This document shows positions 1 through 10,138 of a DNA stretch of 64,000 nucleotides, piece by piece; within the stretch, counting starts at the first letter, position 1, and each line of letters opens with the position of its first letter. The stretch is from Diadophis punctatus similis. Its lineage: Eukaryota; Chordata; Lepidosauria; Squamata; Dipsadidae. Under the pieces are notes generated by a model, which did not search any database, was not told the origin of the DNA, and saw nothing but the letters and a program-made list of their open reading frames with translations. The stretch covers positions 14,670,973-14,734,972 of the forward strand of contig JALIGW010000016.1 in the NCBI GenBank assembly GCA_023053685.1. The letters run 5' to 3'. The position numbers were made by a program, and so were the translations under genes.

Positions 1-298
1 TGCTTAACATTTTTTTAAAAAATTGCAAAAAATTAAAAAGCTGAAAACAAGATGGCGACACATGTGCAGTGCCAGAAATTCGGCTTCTGCGCATGCTCAG
101 AAGTTCCCATGGTACAGATTTTTTCCCCCCCAGTAGTCTATTTGCATGTGGGTGGACCCGCCTGGAGAAGGATAGAGGAGCAGTGTCTCGGTTCCTAAGA
201 CCATCGGAAATATGTGTTTTCCAATGGTCTTAGGCGACCCCTGTGAAAGGGTCGTTCGACTCCCAAAGTGGTCGCGACCCACAGGTTGAGAACCGCTG
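1..298 (+). mobile_element. SPIN-type hAT transposon, 3' end (cut by window edge)
   Basis: The right end reads as the terminus of a SPIN non-autonomous hAT element: an internal hairpin around the word ggtcttaggcgacccctg, then a paired gtcgttcgac/gtcgcgaccc segment, and the terminus aggttgagaaccgctg ending at 298. The same family is seen complete at 39373-39988. The left part (1-180) is less typical and may be an older or longer internal region. It lies in an intron of the choline transporter-like gene. Confidence 0.75.
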
Positions 299-355
299 CT
301 CTAGGTAGTTCCAAATGGAAAGGGAGATACACATGTAGCCCATTATCTTCTAGAT

Positions 356-490
356 CAGGGGTCTCCAACCTTGGGGACTTTAAGACTTGTGGACTTCAAC
401 TTCCAGAATTCCTCAGCCAGCTTTGCTGGCTGAGGAATTATGGGAGTTGAAGTCCACAAGTCTTAAAGTTCCCAAGGTTGGAGACCCCTG
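356..490. mobile_element. Short foldback MITE (family D)
   Basis: A near-perfect palindrome of about 135 bp with termini cagggGTCTCCAACCTTGG and its complement, and a core containing acttcaactcccagaattc in both orientations. The same foldback occurs repeatedly in the window (for example 1776, 6602, 13985, 50345, 53179). The hAT-like CAG...CTG ends suggest a non-autonomous hAT origin. Confidence 0.7.
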
Positions 491-874
491 TAAGATGGCT
501 GGAAAACTGCTTCTCCACAGGACATTAAGAAAAATACACTTCTACATTAACAATGAAATGCAATTAATAATGTCAGGTCTGACATCAGGCTGGGATGATA
601 ACCTAAGGTGGCAGATGTTGGAAGGCTGTTTCTTTGGTTTAAGAAAGGCAAATGGAGACCAGAAATTCTAGAATGATCCAGAGAGCAAGTTATGGAGATG
701 CTTCAAGAGTTGCCCATCATGCCTTATGTTAAATAAACTTTCCAGAGTCATTCCCATTGTTAGGTTAAAGGCAACCTGGTTTAAATTTAAGTTTTGACTT
801 TTTGGCTAAGATCAAGCATACTGTCGTATCTCGTTTTTATTTTAGTTCAGTTCAAGATTCTCCTTTCCTTTCAG
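491..874 (+). other. Intron of the choline transporter-like gene, no feature recognised
   Basis: Moderately AT-rich intronic DNA between a foldback MITE and the first visible coding exon. I see only the polypyrimidine tract and the cag acceptor at 872-874. Confidence 0.6.
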
Positions 875-1028
875 GTGCTTGGAGCCATCCCATGGCAAAC
901 ATATTTCCAGCGAGTTCTCGCAGCTTCCTCCCACAAAGAAGCCAGATTAATTTCCTATTTTTCTGGACTGGGCTGCTTCATCATGGCTATCCCTTCTGTA
1001 TTGATAGGAGCTGTTGCTGCCTCCACAG
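875..1028 (+). CDS. SLC5A7-like exon (third from last)
   Basis: Opens after the acceptor tttccttt-cag and reads [19 protein letters not shown], then a hydrophobic segment ending GAVAAST. It closes at the donor acag|gtaacc with one base of a split Asp/Gly codon. The 51 complete codons cover the IPWQ motif and one transmembrane helix typical of SLC5A7. Confidence 0.88.
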
Positions 1029-4000
1029 GTAACCATGGCTAAACAAGAACTGGAAAGCCAGAGCCACAATTTGGGTGGTTCAGTCTTAGTAATGTTGTTG
1101 CCATACTATGGGAGGGTCCAGGGGCGAGTTCCTAATTTTTTTACTACCACTCTGTGGGCGTGGCTTATTTTGTGGGTGTGGCTTGCCCGCCATGTAACCG
1201 GGTGGGCGTGGGCATTGGGAGCTTGGCAGCGGCCGGAGAAGCGGGGGTTCATTGCCCATCCGCAACGCAGCCCCCCACAGCGGAAGCAGCAAGACCGCGG
1301 CAGCGGTTCTTCTAGGAGGCTCCGTCCGGCCTGAATGCTTCTCCCCATTCGATGATCCTAGGCTCCTGCCACCCGTTCCCCCTCCCCTCAGCAGCTCGAG
1401 AAGCCTCGAACGTGCAAAAATGCCTGGGATCATCACCGTGCATTCGTGGCTTCTCGGACTGCTGAAGGGAGGGGAAGTGAGATAGCTCCTGCCGCCCATT
1501 CTTTCAGCGTCTCACGCGCTCCCTCAGCCATCCTCCCCTGGTTGGACTCACTGTGGGGTAGGAAGGCAACGCATGCACAGTGCCGGAAGCTCGGCTTCTG
1601 GTCATGTGCAGAATAATTTTTAAAAAAAAATAAAAAAAATTTTTTTTAATGGCAGCGCCCAGGCACCGGCAACCAATTGCACCGGTACTGTAATGTCACC
1701 AGCAGGCCGCTACCAGTGCTATAGAGTGGACCGCACTGGTAGGAACCCACCACTGGGAAGGTCATTCCTCTATGTCGGTGTTTCTTGACCTCAGCAACTT
1801 TAAGATGTGTGGACTTCAACTCCCAGAATTCCCCAGAATTATTCCCCTATTCTTGGAGTTGAAATCTTTACATCTTAAAGTTGCTGAGATTAAGAAACAC
1901 TGTTTTGAATAAACATTGAACAAACTCTTATATTCTAATCAGTTCAAGGAGCCCTGGTATAAAAATAATTATTAACACAAAACAGTATCACATATAAAGG
2001 AATATAGAGCTGGTTTCGAGGAAGCTAAAATTACTTTTCTTACTTTGCATTAGTTTTTTTTTATCTTTGTATTTTTAAATCTCAATTTAAAAAAGCAGGA
2101 TCAAGAACATAGAATCTCTGAGAGAGCTGGCCTACCCATTTCTCCTCTGGTCAACTCACAACATTTTTTGATTTTTTAAAAAAATTAATCCTGCTTTGCC
2201 ATTGCTTTCACTAATGAAAAAAGTGGGTAAGAAATTACACACACCTCACATGTGCAAATCCCACATTTCAAAAAGGATTCCACCTTCTTTGATGGCGCTT
2301 TGCTTGATATGGTGCACGACTAGTAATATCTCATGTGAAAATGCTGGTGTGTCATCAAATTTTGGCATTCTTGGCAGAATCTACATGCTCAGAGGTACAA
2401 TCTCAAGTTATCTGGTGAATCTTTAAAATGTCTATCATTTTGTAAAAATAATTTTGGGAAGATGCTTAAGCCACCAGGCATATCATCTTGGATAGCTGCC
2501 CAGAAACCTGCTCAATGTGTATCTAATATTTCACAAAATCTATTCAAAGCAGCATATAAGAAATACAATATTAAAACTACTATTCCTCAATCAATAAAAG
2601 AAGACAATAAATAGAATAACTTACATCAAAAAGGAACTTCAAAGGTCACCTAGCCCAGCTCCAGCCATACAGAAGCTAGACTTTTGGTTCAAATATTAAG
2701 GATCAAATATGAATAAACATATATTTAAACAACTGTAACTTTGACCCTAACTCAACATTTCTCTAGTCAGATTAAATTTAATCCTCAATTTCCAAAATCA
2801 AAGTTGATTTTTTTTCTCCTTATCTTGTAAGAAATCTAACAATGTCTTTAAGTCAAAAGAAATTTATTCCTGTTACTGTTTTGTCTCTCAGCAAAGCAGT
2901 CAATTTTTGCCATTCATTTCAAAGTCCATACTTCCATTGTGAATACCATATATACTACAGGTAGTATATTTGCAACCACAGTGGAGCCCAACCTTTCTGT
3001 TGCTAAGCAAGAAAGTTGTTAAGTGAGTTGTGCCCCATTTTACAACCTTTTTTGCCACAGTTGTTAAGTGAATCACTGCAGTTGTTAAGTGAATCATGTG
3101 GACTTTGCTTGTTGGAAGCCAGCTAGGAAGATTAGAAATGGGCGATCAATCACCCCAGGACAGTGCAACTGTCATAAATACATGCCAGTTGTCAAATGCC
3201 TGAATTTTGATCAGTTGTTAAGTGAATCTGGCTTTCCCATTGACTTTGCTTATCAGATGGCCGCAAAAGGCGATCACTTGATCCCGGGACATTGAATCCA
3301 TCATAAATATGAACATTTGCCAAGCATCCGAACTTTGATCATGTGACCATGAGGGTTCTGCAATGATCGTTAAGTGTGAAAACTGGTCATAAGAGACATG
3401 GTGGCGCAGTGGTTAGAATGCAGTACTGCAGGCTACTTCTGCTGACTGCCGGCTGCCTGCAATTTGGCAGTTCGAATCTCACCAGGCTCAAGGTTGACTC
3501 AGCCTTCCATCCTTCCGAGGTGAGTCAAATGAGGACCCAGATTGTTGGGGGCAATATGCTGAACTCTGTAAACCGCTTAGAGAGGGATGTAAAGCACTGT
3601 GAAGCGGTATGTAAGTCTAAGTGCTAGTACTATTAAATCATTTTTGGGGGTGCCATTGTAATTTTGAACAGTCACTAAATGAATGGTTGTAATTGAAGTC
3701 TCCCTTTATTCTTCCCCTCTTTGGGCATATAACAACCTTAGAGCCGATGTCAAGTATAAAAACAAAGCCCACCGCTGATTGAATTCTGAAGCAACCTTTG
3801 AAAATGACACTTCTGTGTTTCCTTTTTGAGACTGGAACCAGACCGACTATGGCCTCCCCACCCCGTATGAAAGAAACGAGTCCGCACTCATACTTCCGCT
3901 GGTCCTTCAGCATCTCTGCCCGATGTACATCTCCGTTGGGGGTTTGGGTGCCATCGCAGCCGCTGTGATGTCCTCTGGAGATTCTGCTCTGCTCTCTGCC

Positions 4001-5284
4001 AGTTCCATGTTTGCTCATAACATCTATAGGAAAATATTCCGGAGAAGGGTAAGGGGTTGATTGTTAATGTTTGTCTACCACAAATGATAAAAGGTAAAGG
4101 TTTCCCTTGCACATATGTGCTAGTCGTTCCCGACTCTAGGGGGCGGTGCTCATCTCCGTTTCAAAGCCGAAGAGCCAGCGCTGTCCGAAGACGTCTCCGT
4201 GGTCATGTGGCAGGGGTGAAATCCTCCCGGTTCGCTCTTACCTGTCGGTCGCCGCAGAGCCTTTGGAGCTGGTGGCATTCGCGGTGCGGGGCTGCCCCCG
4301 CCCGCTACCCCCGCCCGCCTGGACGCCGCCATTTGCGTTCTTTTGCCCTCTGCGCATGCAGAATGCTTTGCGCATACGCAGAGGGCAAAAGAACGCAAAT
4401 GGCGGTGTGCAGGCGGGCGGGGGCAGCCCTGCACTGCGAACGCCACCAGCTCCAAAGGCCCTGTGGCGCCCGACAGGTAAGAGCGAACCGGGAGGATTTC
4501 ACCCCTGTCATGTGGCCGGCATGACTAAATGCCAAAGGCGCACGGAACGCTGTTATCTTCCCACCAAAGGTGGTCCCTATTTTTCTACTTGCGTTTTTTA
4601 CGTGCTTTCGAACTGCTAGAAAGAATAAATTTAAAAAAAATGTAGAGCCCATTCTTTTTTATGAGATTAGGGCCAACATGCAACATTCTGCCTGTTAATG
4701 AATTTGCACCTATTTTAATTTGGAGGCAATTCCCACCCCCCTCCCTTTCCCGCCTTCTCTTTGATTTTCTACAGGCAACGGAGAAAGAGGTCCTATGGGC
4801 AATGAGAGTCTCCATGGTGGTGTTTGGGATAATTTCAGCAGTTCTGGCTTTCTACTCCCATTCGATTTATGACCTCTGGTTCTTGAGTGGAGAGCTAGTA
4901 TACACCCTCCTTTTCCCCCAGTTGTGCTGTGCTCTATTTCTTCCCAGCACCAACACCTACGGGTCAGGGGTTGGGTTCTTCCTTGGCTTTCTTCTACGGC
5001 TGTTGGCAGGAGAACCATCCCTGAAGATCCCTCCTGTGATCTGTTACCCGGGATGCTCAGTTGTAGAAGGTGCCTACGTCCAGCTCTTTCCATTCAAGAT
5101 CGTCACCATGCTGCTCACGCTACTCACCATCTTCTCAACTTCCCATCTGGCCAGCTTTATGTTTAAGAGCGGAATCCTTCCTGCTGAATGGGACGTCTGT
5201 CAAGTTATTACGGATGACACAGTGCCTGTTCCCTTCTCCTTGGGAGAAAGGCAGATGGATGAACGAAAAAATACAGGATTGTGA
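875..5284 (+). CDS. High-affinity choline transporter 1-like (SLC5A7 paralogue), last three coding exons
   Basis: Gene-level entry. The exons 875-1028, 3831-4048 and 4775-5284 join in phase (1, then 0) into 293 residues matching the C-terminal half of sodium/choline cotransporters of the SLC5 family (CHT1). Family landmarks visible are IPWQxYFQRVL, the DWNQT loop with an N-glycosylation sequon, the [20 protein letters not shown] segment, the TNTYG segment and GEP. Such proteins import choline with sodium and chloride across the plasma membrane, typically for acetylcholine synthesis. Substitutions are numerous compared with the highly conserved vertebrate CHT1, so I call a paralogue rather than the orthologue. 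The cytosolic tail is short. Upstream exons lie outside the window. Transport function is inferred. Confidence 0.88.
1119..1755. mobile_element. Non-autonomous hAT element (family B), about 640 bp
   Basis: Bounded by caggggcgagttcct and aggaacccaccactg, with 8-bp target duplication ggagggtc/ggaaggtc (one mismatch). It contains GC-rich and CpG-rich blocks plus an A/T-rich run near 1620-1650. The same element recurs inverted at 54271-54911 and again at 62767-63288. It lies in the intron between the first two visible transporter exons. Confidence 0.82.
1776..1902. mobile_element. Foldback MITE (family D)
   Basis: Inverted halves around acttcaactcccagaattc, with arms carrying cagcaactttaagatg and the complement. 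Degenerate copy. Confidence 0.6.
1903..2955 (+). other. Intronic, AT-rich, nothing recognised
   Basis: About 1 kb of low-GC intronic DNA with short poly-T and poly-A runs. No conserved reading frame, RNA gene or identifiable mobile element is visible. Confidence 0.5.
2956..3690. repeat. R1 repeat interrupted by a SINE
   Basis: Member of the window's commonest unclassified repeat, recognisable by gttaagtgaatcactgcagt, by catgtgatc-like palindromes and by termini resembling caggtagtcctcgactta. The SINE at 3393-3635 sits inside it, and R1 resumes with cattgtaattttgaacag. The R1/SINE junction is the same as the one near 22857. Confidence 0.7.
3393..3635 (+). mobile_element. tRNA-derived squamate SINE (Sauria type)
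   Basis: The 5' head ggtggcgcagtggttag resembles a tRNA promoter A box, and ggcagttcgaatctcacc resembles a B box. The body ccttccatccttccgaggt and the 3' part accgcttagagagg...cggtatgtaagtctaagtgct match the tail shared by squamate SINEs and BovB-related LINEs. Full-length copy. Confidence 0.8.
3831..4048 (+). CDS. SLC5A7-like exon (second from last)
   Basis: Starts after the acceptor cctttttgag. The split codon G|AC gives Asp, then WNQTDYGLP, an extracellular loop with an N-glycosylation sequon, a hydrophobic helix beginning [19 protein letters not shown], and [20 protein letters not shown]. It ends in phase 0 at agg|gtaagg. These are signature segments of choline transporters of the SLC5 family. 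Confidence 0.9.
4090..4619 (-). mobile_element. tRNA-derived SINE (type 2), interrupted by a hAT palindrome
   Basis: Reads on the minus strand as the SINE whose far end is ggggaaacctttacctt and whose body holds gtcgggaacgactagcac and catgaccacggagacg. The tRNA-like head is missing here, so the copy is 5'-truncated. It is split by the hAT palindrome at 4211-4507. A full copy is at 21954-22306. Confidence 0.75.
4211..4507. mobile_element. Palindromic non-autonomous hAT element with perfect 8-bp TSD
   Basis: Starts caggggtgaaatcctcccgg and ends with its complement. The two halves are near-perfect inverted copies about 140 bp long meeting near 4355-4375. The target duplication tcatgtgg is exact at 4203-4210 and 4508-4515. 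CpG-rich. The same family is at 58296-58627. Confidence 0.88.
4775..5284 (+). CDS. SLC5A7-like terminal coding exon
   Basis: After the acceptor ttgattttctacag the frame reads [18 protein letters not shown], three or more hydrophobic helices, [14 protein letters not shown], an extracellular CYPG segment, a last helix [19 protein letters not shown], then [12 protein letters not shown] and a cytosolic tail of about 30 residues ending at tga 5282-5284. The vertebrate CHT1 tail is roughly twice as long and holds a dileucine-like internalisation signal, which I do not see here. The frame is open and intact. Confidence 0.9.
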   Translation, partial: ATEKEVLWAMRVSMVVFGIISAVLAFYSHSIYDLWFLSGELVYTLLFPQLCCALFLPSTNTYGSGVGFFLGFLLRLLAGEPSLKIPPVICYPGCSVVEGAYVQLFPFKIVTMLLTLLTIFSTSHLASFMFKSGILPAEWDVCQVITDDTVPVPFSLGERQMDERKNTGL

Positions 5285-6601
5285 ACAAGCAGAGGGAGCG
5301 GTTATGAAAGATATTTGACGATATCGTTCTTCTGTTGCCACCGATTGTTGGGAAGCTCCTTTGAGCTGTAGGAAGAAAATATCCATCTGGCTCAGTTCCA
5401 AGCCAGTTCCAACTGGGAACATTAAGGCTGATTGGAAAGATGGTTTATTGATGAAGCAGAACCACATGTGATTCTAGGCAGCTGACAAAATGGAGTTGAG
5501 TGTGTGGGAGGTTATATCTTCTTTGGGCTTTGTATTTGAGCTTCCTGTTCCTGTGGAAGAACATGTCCTTTAATATTCTATTGGCTGTTGTCAAATTCCT
5601 ATGGGGTCATGCAAGGGTTATGTAGGGGTTATAGCTGGCTCTATAGGCAAAATAGGAAATGCAAATCCTAGGTGTTTGTCTGAGCTAAGTTTGGTTGAAG
5701 TTTGGACTGCTCTGAAAGGGTGTTGGGCAATTCTATTGTGGCTTAATGGCTTTGCCCTGTGTTGGATTTTGACTGAGGGCTAATCCTGTCCTGAATGGAT
5801 TACTAAATCTGCATTTCTAAACGCTGCCTCTTCAGTATCTGCTGGAGCTATTAAGAAAGACTGAGTCTGTTTGCTGCCTCAAAAAAAGAAAATGTTTCTC
5901 CATTTCTCATTAGGGAAATATAATATTCTGCCTTTTTAATATTCCTCAAAATATTTCATTCTTCCAGGAGGGTGGTAGGTGCTAACTTTCTACAGAGCAA
6001 TGAAAAAAAGTTGGCAGATAGGTCAGAATTCAAAATCACAGCAGTGTCTTTGCATTATAGCAGCTGAAACACTTTTGCAAGTACTTCTGATTGGATAGCC
6101 GAGCTCTTTTTATGCCAAGAATATTACTTTAGATGTAGTTAGAGAAGCACTGTTTTTTTTAACTGAATATTTATTTTATTTAATATTTCAATTCTGAGGT
6201 TACCTGACTCCATAGGGATTCTGGCAGTGATTGTCTTACAATTAAAAATTTAAAAGAAATGCTTGCAGAAACTACAGAGAATGTTACTCTCCTTTGATCC
6301 TTGCAGGGAAATTATACAGAAATAGCAACACTGGTTACATAGCACATTTAACAACCCATTCTATATTCTCAAGGAGAATGTTGTTATAGTCCAGACCCTC
6401 GTTTATACTTCCCAACAATTAGAAACTATATATTGGGCAGCAAAGATCTTATCAACTCAGTCACCAAAACCATCCTTCCATTTTTAATAAATCCATTGAA
6501 CAAGTACAACCTGCCATAAAAGTGTTGCCATGGACAGTGTGCTAGATTTCCAGATTGCTCCATTCCATTAGGACTTTGTGTTACACTTGTATAACTATAA
6601 C
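5285..6601 (+). other. 3' flank / putative 3' UTR of the choline transporter-like gene
   Basis: Begins directly after the stop codon. Low-complexity, mostly unique-looking DNA. I see no confident poly(A) signal close to the stop; aataaa occurs at about 6486 but there is nothing to tie it to this gene. No other gene is visible. Confidence 0.4.
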
Positions 6602-6726
6602 AGCGTTCCACAACCTTAGCAGCATGAGGATATGTGGACTTCAATTCCCAGAACTCCCCAGCCAACATGTCTGGCTGGGGAATTCTGGGAATTGAAGTCC
6701 ACACATCTTCAAGTTGCCAAGGAACA
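6602..6726. mobile_element. Foldback MITE (family D)
   Basis: Inverted halves with ggacttcaattcccagaa on one side and the complement on the other, joined at ccagccaacatgtctggctg. Confidence 0.7.
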
Positions 6727-7126
6727 TTGATCTACATACAAACTTTGTATTGGAGGCTCAGCAAGTTGCTTTCTCAAATTGTTTTGGATCTGCCCTTATC
6801 ACTGAAGTACAAGTACCATTTTGTCGATGTACATTTCTCCTTCCTTCAAGAGCAGACATTTTTAGGATGGAACCTTCAGCATTTTCTCAAGGTTCCAAAC
6901 CTGCCATGCCCCCAACATTTTTAAACTGGATATTCTGCTTTCATTATCATTCCAGATAGAAAATCTAACAACCACCACACACTCCCTCAATTTCCAATGT
7001 AACGTTATGGATGCATCCTTTTTTCCCCCTTACAACTGGTAGAGAATATCCATCCATATCCATATAATAATGAGAAGCGCATTGTTCTGCCATGCTGTTC
7101 TTCAAAATAACAAACCAACTTGGAGT

Positions 7127-7495
7127 CAGGGGTGGGATTCAGCCGGTTTGGGTGAACTGGATGCTAATTTTACATGTGGTTCGCCAAACTGGTAGGACTG
7201 GCTGGCCCCGCTCACCCCACCCCTCCCCTCCCAGGAGTCTCCACGCGGCCCATTTTGGATGCCAAGTAAGTGCAGGGTCCGCACGGAGGCTCTGGAAGGG
7301 TGAAAAACGGGCCTCCTGGAAGTTCTGGAAGTTCAGAAACGGGCCCGTTTCCGGCCTCCGGAGGGCCTCCGGAGCCCAGGGGAGGCCATTTTTGCCCTCC
7401 CGGAGGTTTGAGAAAAACCTCTGAAGCCTGGGGAGGGTGAAAACACCACCACCCCGCCATGGTGCAGGAGGCCGAGTAGGCCACACCCACCATGG
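7127..7495. mobile_element. hAT-like element of family B (boundaries uncertain)
   Basis: Starts caggggtgggattcagccgg, the usual family B opening, followed by a GC-rich body with ggcctccggagg palindromes. I cannot find a matching right terminus or target duplication. A 24-bp direct repeat follows at 7502 and 7531. Confidence 0.5.
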
Positions 7496-7553
7496 TCACA
7501 CCTTCTGCCAACAATGTGAAAGGCAAAATCCTTCTGCCAACAATGTGAAAGGC

Positions 7554-8276
7554 AGACAGTTTACTGTTAGTCTAATAAAATAGTCTGAAAGCCAGATATT
7601 GTGTTAAAAAGAAGATGGAAACTGCCATCTTTGGATAAATTTCTAATGCACCATGTGGCAGATAAGAGGTTTTTGGCTCCTCTTAGTCTGATGCTCTTTT
7701 CTAAGTATATTCTTAATTCTATTATTAATGATTTCAGATCCCCAGAGAAAGTTTAAAACCTCACAGAATACAAAGGTGGGAGGAAAACTGAACTGCTGAT
7801 ACCTAAAGAGGGGACATATAGAAGAATTGGAAATATAGTTCCTATTTTTGTTTAATTCTGTGTAACCAAACTAAAATAATAATATAACACAGGAAATATG
7901 AAAAAAATATAGAAAATATGTATACTGGATTAAAGCACACATTCTTTCACAATTAATAAAAGACTCTTAGTGTCAATATTCCTGTGGCAGGCCAACTTTG
8001 AGGCATATCATTTATATATAATATCCAGGATGATACTTCTTTCATAGAATTATAAACTTGTATTTGATAGTGGGGTTTTTTTTGCCAGAAACCGGAATAA
8101 TGCCAGTTTCTGGCAAAGCCATCACAAATCTCAGTCATGTGACTCTGAGGTGCTGCAAACGGCCATAAACTCAGGCCAGTTGTTGAGCACCCCAAATGGG
8201 GTCATGTGACCACAGGGGAGGGAGCGATGTTGGAACTTCAAAACTGGATCGTAAGTCTTTTTTGGAGGATCTATCA
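7554..8276. other. Intergenic, nothing recognised
   Basis: AT-rich intergenic DNA. Around 8090-8250 there are degenerate words of the R1 repeat (gtcatgtgaccacagg), too decayed to bound. Confidence 0.4.
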
Positions 8277-8640
8277 CAGTGATGGCGAACCTATGGCACG
8301 GGTGCCACAGGTGGCACGCGGAGCCATATCTGAGGGCACGCGAGGCATTGCCCTATGTTATCTCCAGCGCGCATGTGTGCGCTAGTCAGCTGATTTTTGG
8401 TCTTCTTTTCGGCCGTTTTTGCTCTCCTGAACCCTGGGGACGGCGAAAAATGGCCCAACGGGCCTACCAGAAGTCTGGAGGCTTCAGTGAGGCCTGTGCG
8501 CATGCGCAAGGGGCAGTGCGAGGATTGTGTGCATGCGCGGGGGGAGGGCATTGCATTATGGGTGTGGGCACGCACGTGCACACTATCGTGCGCGCACACG
8601 CCCTTTTGGCACCCGAGCCAAAAAAGGTTCACCATCACTG
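8277..8640. mobile_element. Non-autonomous hAT element (family A), perfect 8-bp TSD
   Basis: Termini cagtgatggcgaacct and aggttcaccatcactg are inverted repeats. The target duplication atctatca is exact at 8269-8276 and 8641-8648. The body carries gtgccacaggtggcacgcgg and CpG-rich blocks shared with 9614, 13469, 50552 and 57219. Confidence 0.9.
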
Positions 8641-8648
8641 ATCTATCA

Positions 8649-9613
8649 TGACTTTGAACGTTCACTAAGCTACGCTAACAAATGTTCTCTGGCTGTTTTT
8701 CTGTTCTTGTTCTTGTTCATGCCAGTAAGTAGTTCACGTCAGACCCTTCAAAGCTCTCCAGCATTTCATTACAGCTTGTTTTGTTGCCAGGAACAGATGT
8801 CCTATTAAGATTTTATCGTACAACTGCAGAGATTGCCCATGAAAGGTTTTTAATAAAGCGAATAAATGCGTTTGTGTGGATTCTGATCGAGTAGCATTCC
8901 TATTTCGGCAAATGCTGTTTCTTGGGGTACTCTTTATTTTTCTGCAAATCCATCACACACGTAACTCTCTATTTCTTGGGTGTTACGTTACTTTTGAGTT
9001 TTTTTAAGGCCTGTACTATGTTTTTATTTCATAAGGTTCATCAGCATTTATTGTATTCATTTGCAATTAGTTCTAACTTGATTAATGTGTGTATTCAGGC
9101 ATATCTATCTCTGTTCCACAGTCTAATAAAAGTTTAAACTTGAACAACTGGTTTCTTTTATTATTCCTGGCCCTCTCCTAAGAATACCATGGACCCATCA
9201 TGCTTTTTTTATCTGACCAGTGGGACAGAGCAAAAAATAGCATTCAGTCAGTGGCTTGCCCTTCTCCATCATATATTTGCTCCTCATAGGTCTTCTTTCC
9301 TATGAGGAGCAAATACAATGTATGATGGAGAATGATGTATGATGGTAAAAAATCTAAGCTCTTGGTTTGAGAGGGAGTTACATAATTCAGGGCACCATGC
9401 TCTCTGTTGATTTTTTTAAAAAATACTTGTGAAATGATGACAACTTATCAGAACCACTGCTGAGAGCAGGAAAGGATAGGCTGAGCATAGACCCTTGAGT
9501 GACTGCAACATGTTCATCATCATGCTCAGATGCCAAAAGAGAAATGGGTCAAACTGAGAAGTCCCACCATTTGGCTGGAAATAAATAAGTCCAGCTGGCA
9601 AAACAATATAGAG
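8649..9613. other. Intergenic; one small hairpin
   Basis: Mostly unique-looking AT-rich DNA. A hairpin with arms of about 28 bp lies at 9262-9332 (ctccatcatatatttgctcc and its near complement, loop at taggtcttctttccta). No reading frame worth calling. Confidence 0.45.
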
Positions 9614-10132
9614 CAGTGATGGCTAACCTATGGCATGCGTGCCACAGGTGGCACGCGGAGCCATATCTGCTGGCACGCGAGCCATTGACCTAGCTCAGCT
9701 CCAGCGCACATGTGCACACCGGCCAGCTGATTTTCGGCTCGCGCTGAGGCTCTGGGAGGGCGTTTCCGGCCTCCGGAGGGCCTCCGGGGGGCGGGGGAGG
9801 ATCTTTTCACCCTCCCCAGGCTCCAGGGAAGCCTCTGGAGTCTGGGGAAGGTGAAAAACGGCCCTATCGGAAGTCGGGAAATGGGTCACGGGGGGCAGGA
9901 GAAGCCATTTTTGCCCTCCCCAGACTCCAAGAAAGCCTCTGGAGTCTGGGGAGGGCAAAAAATGGGCCTACCAGGCCTACCGGAAGTCGGGAAATGGGGG
10001 GGAGGTGGGGTCATGCACACATACGCGGGGGGCAGGGGGGCATTGAATTATGGGTGTGGGCACTCGCACGTGCACGATAGCATATGTGCTTGCGCTTTCA
10101 GCACCAGAGGAAAAAAAGGTTCGCCATCACTG
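9614..10132. mobile_element. Non-autonomous hAT element (family A)
   Basis: Starts cagtgatggctaacct and ends aggttcgccatcactg, with target duplication atatagag/atataggg. Contains internally repeated ggagtctggggagggc-type blocks in both orientations. Confidence 0.87.
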
Positions 10133-10138
10133 ATATAG

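Noticed and set aside
3393..3500. tRNA gene-like A and B boxes at several places (3393, 20832, 21954, 47671, 58790)
   Set aside because: No cloverleaf can be completed; the boxes are SINE heads followed by shared SINE bodies.
4057..4652. Long overlapping open frames on both strands around 4.1-4.6 kb
   Set aside because: They are by-products of a GC-rich palindromic hAT inside a SINE; no conserved protein features.
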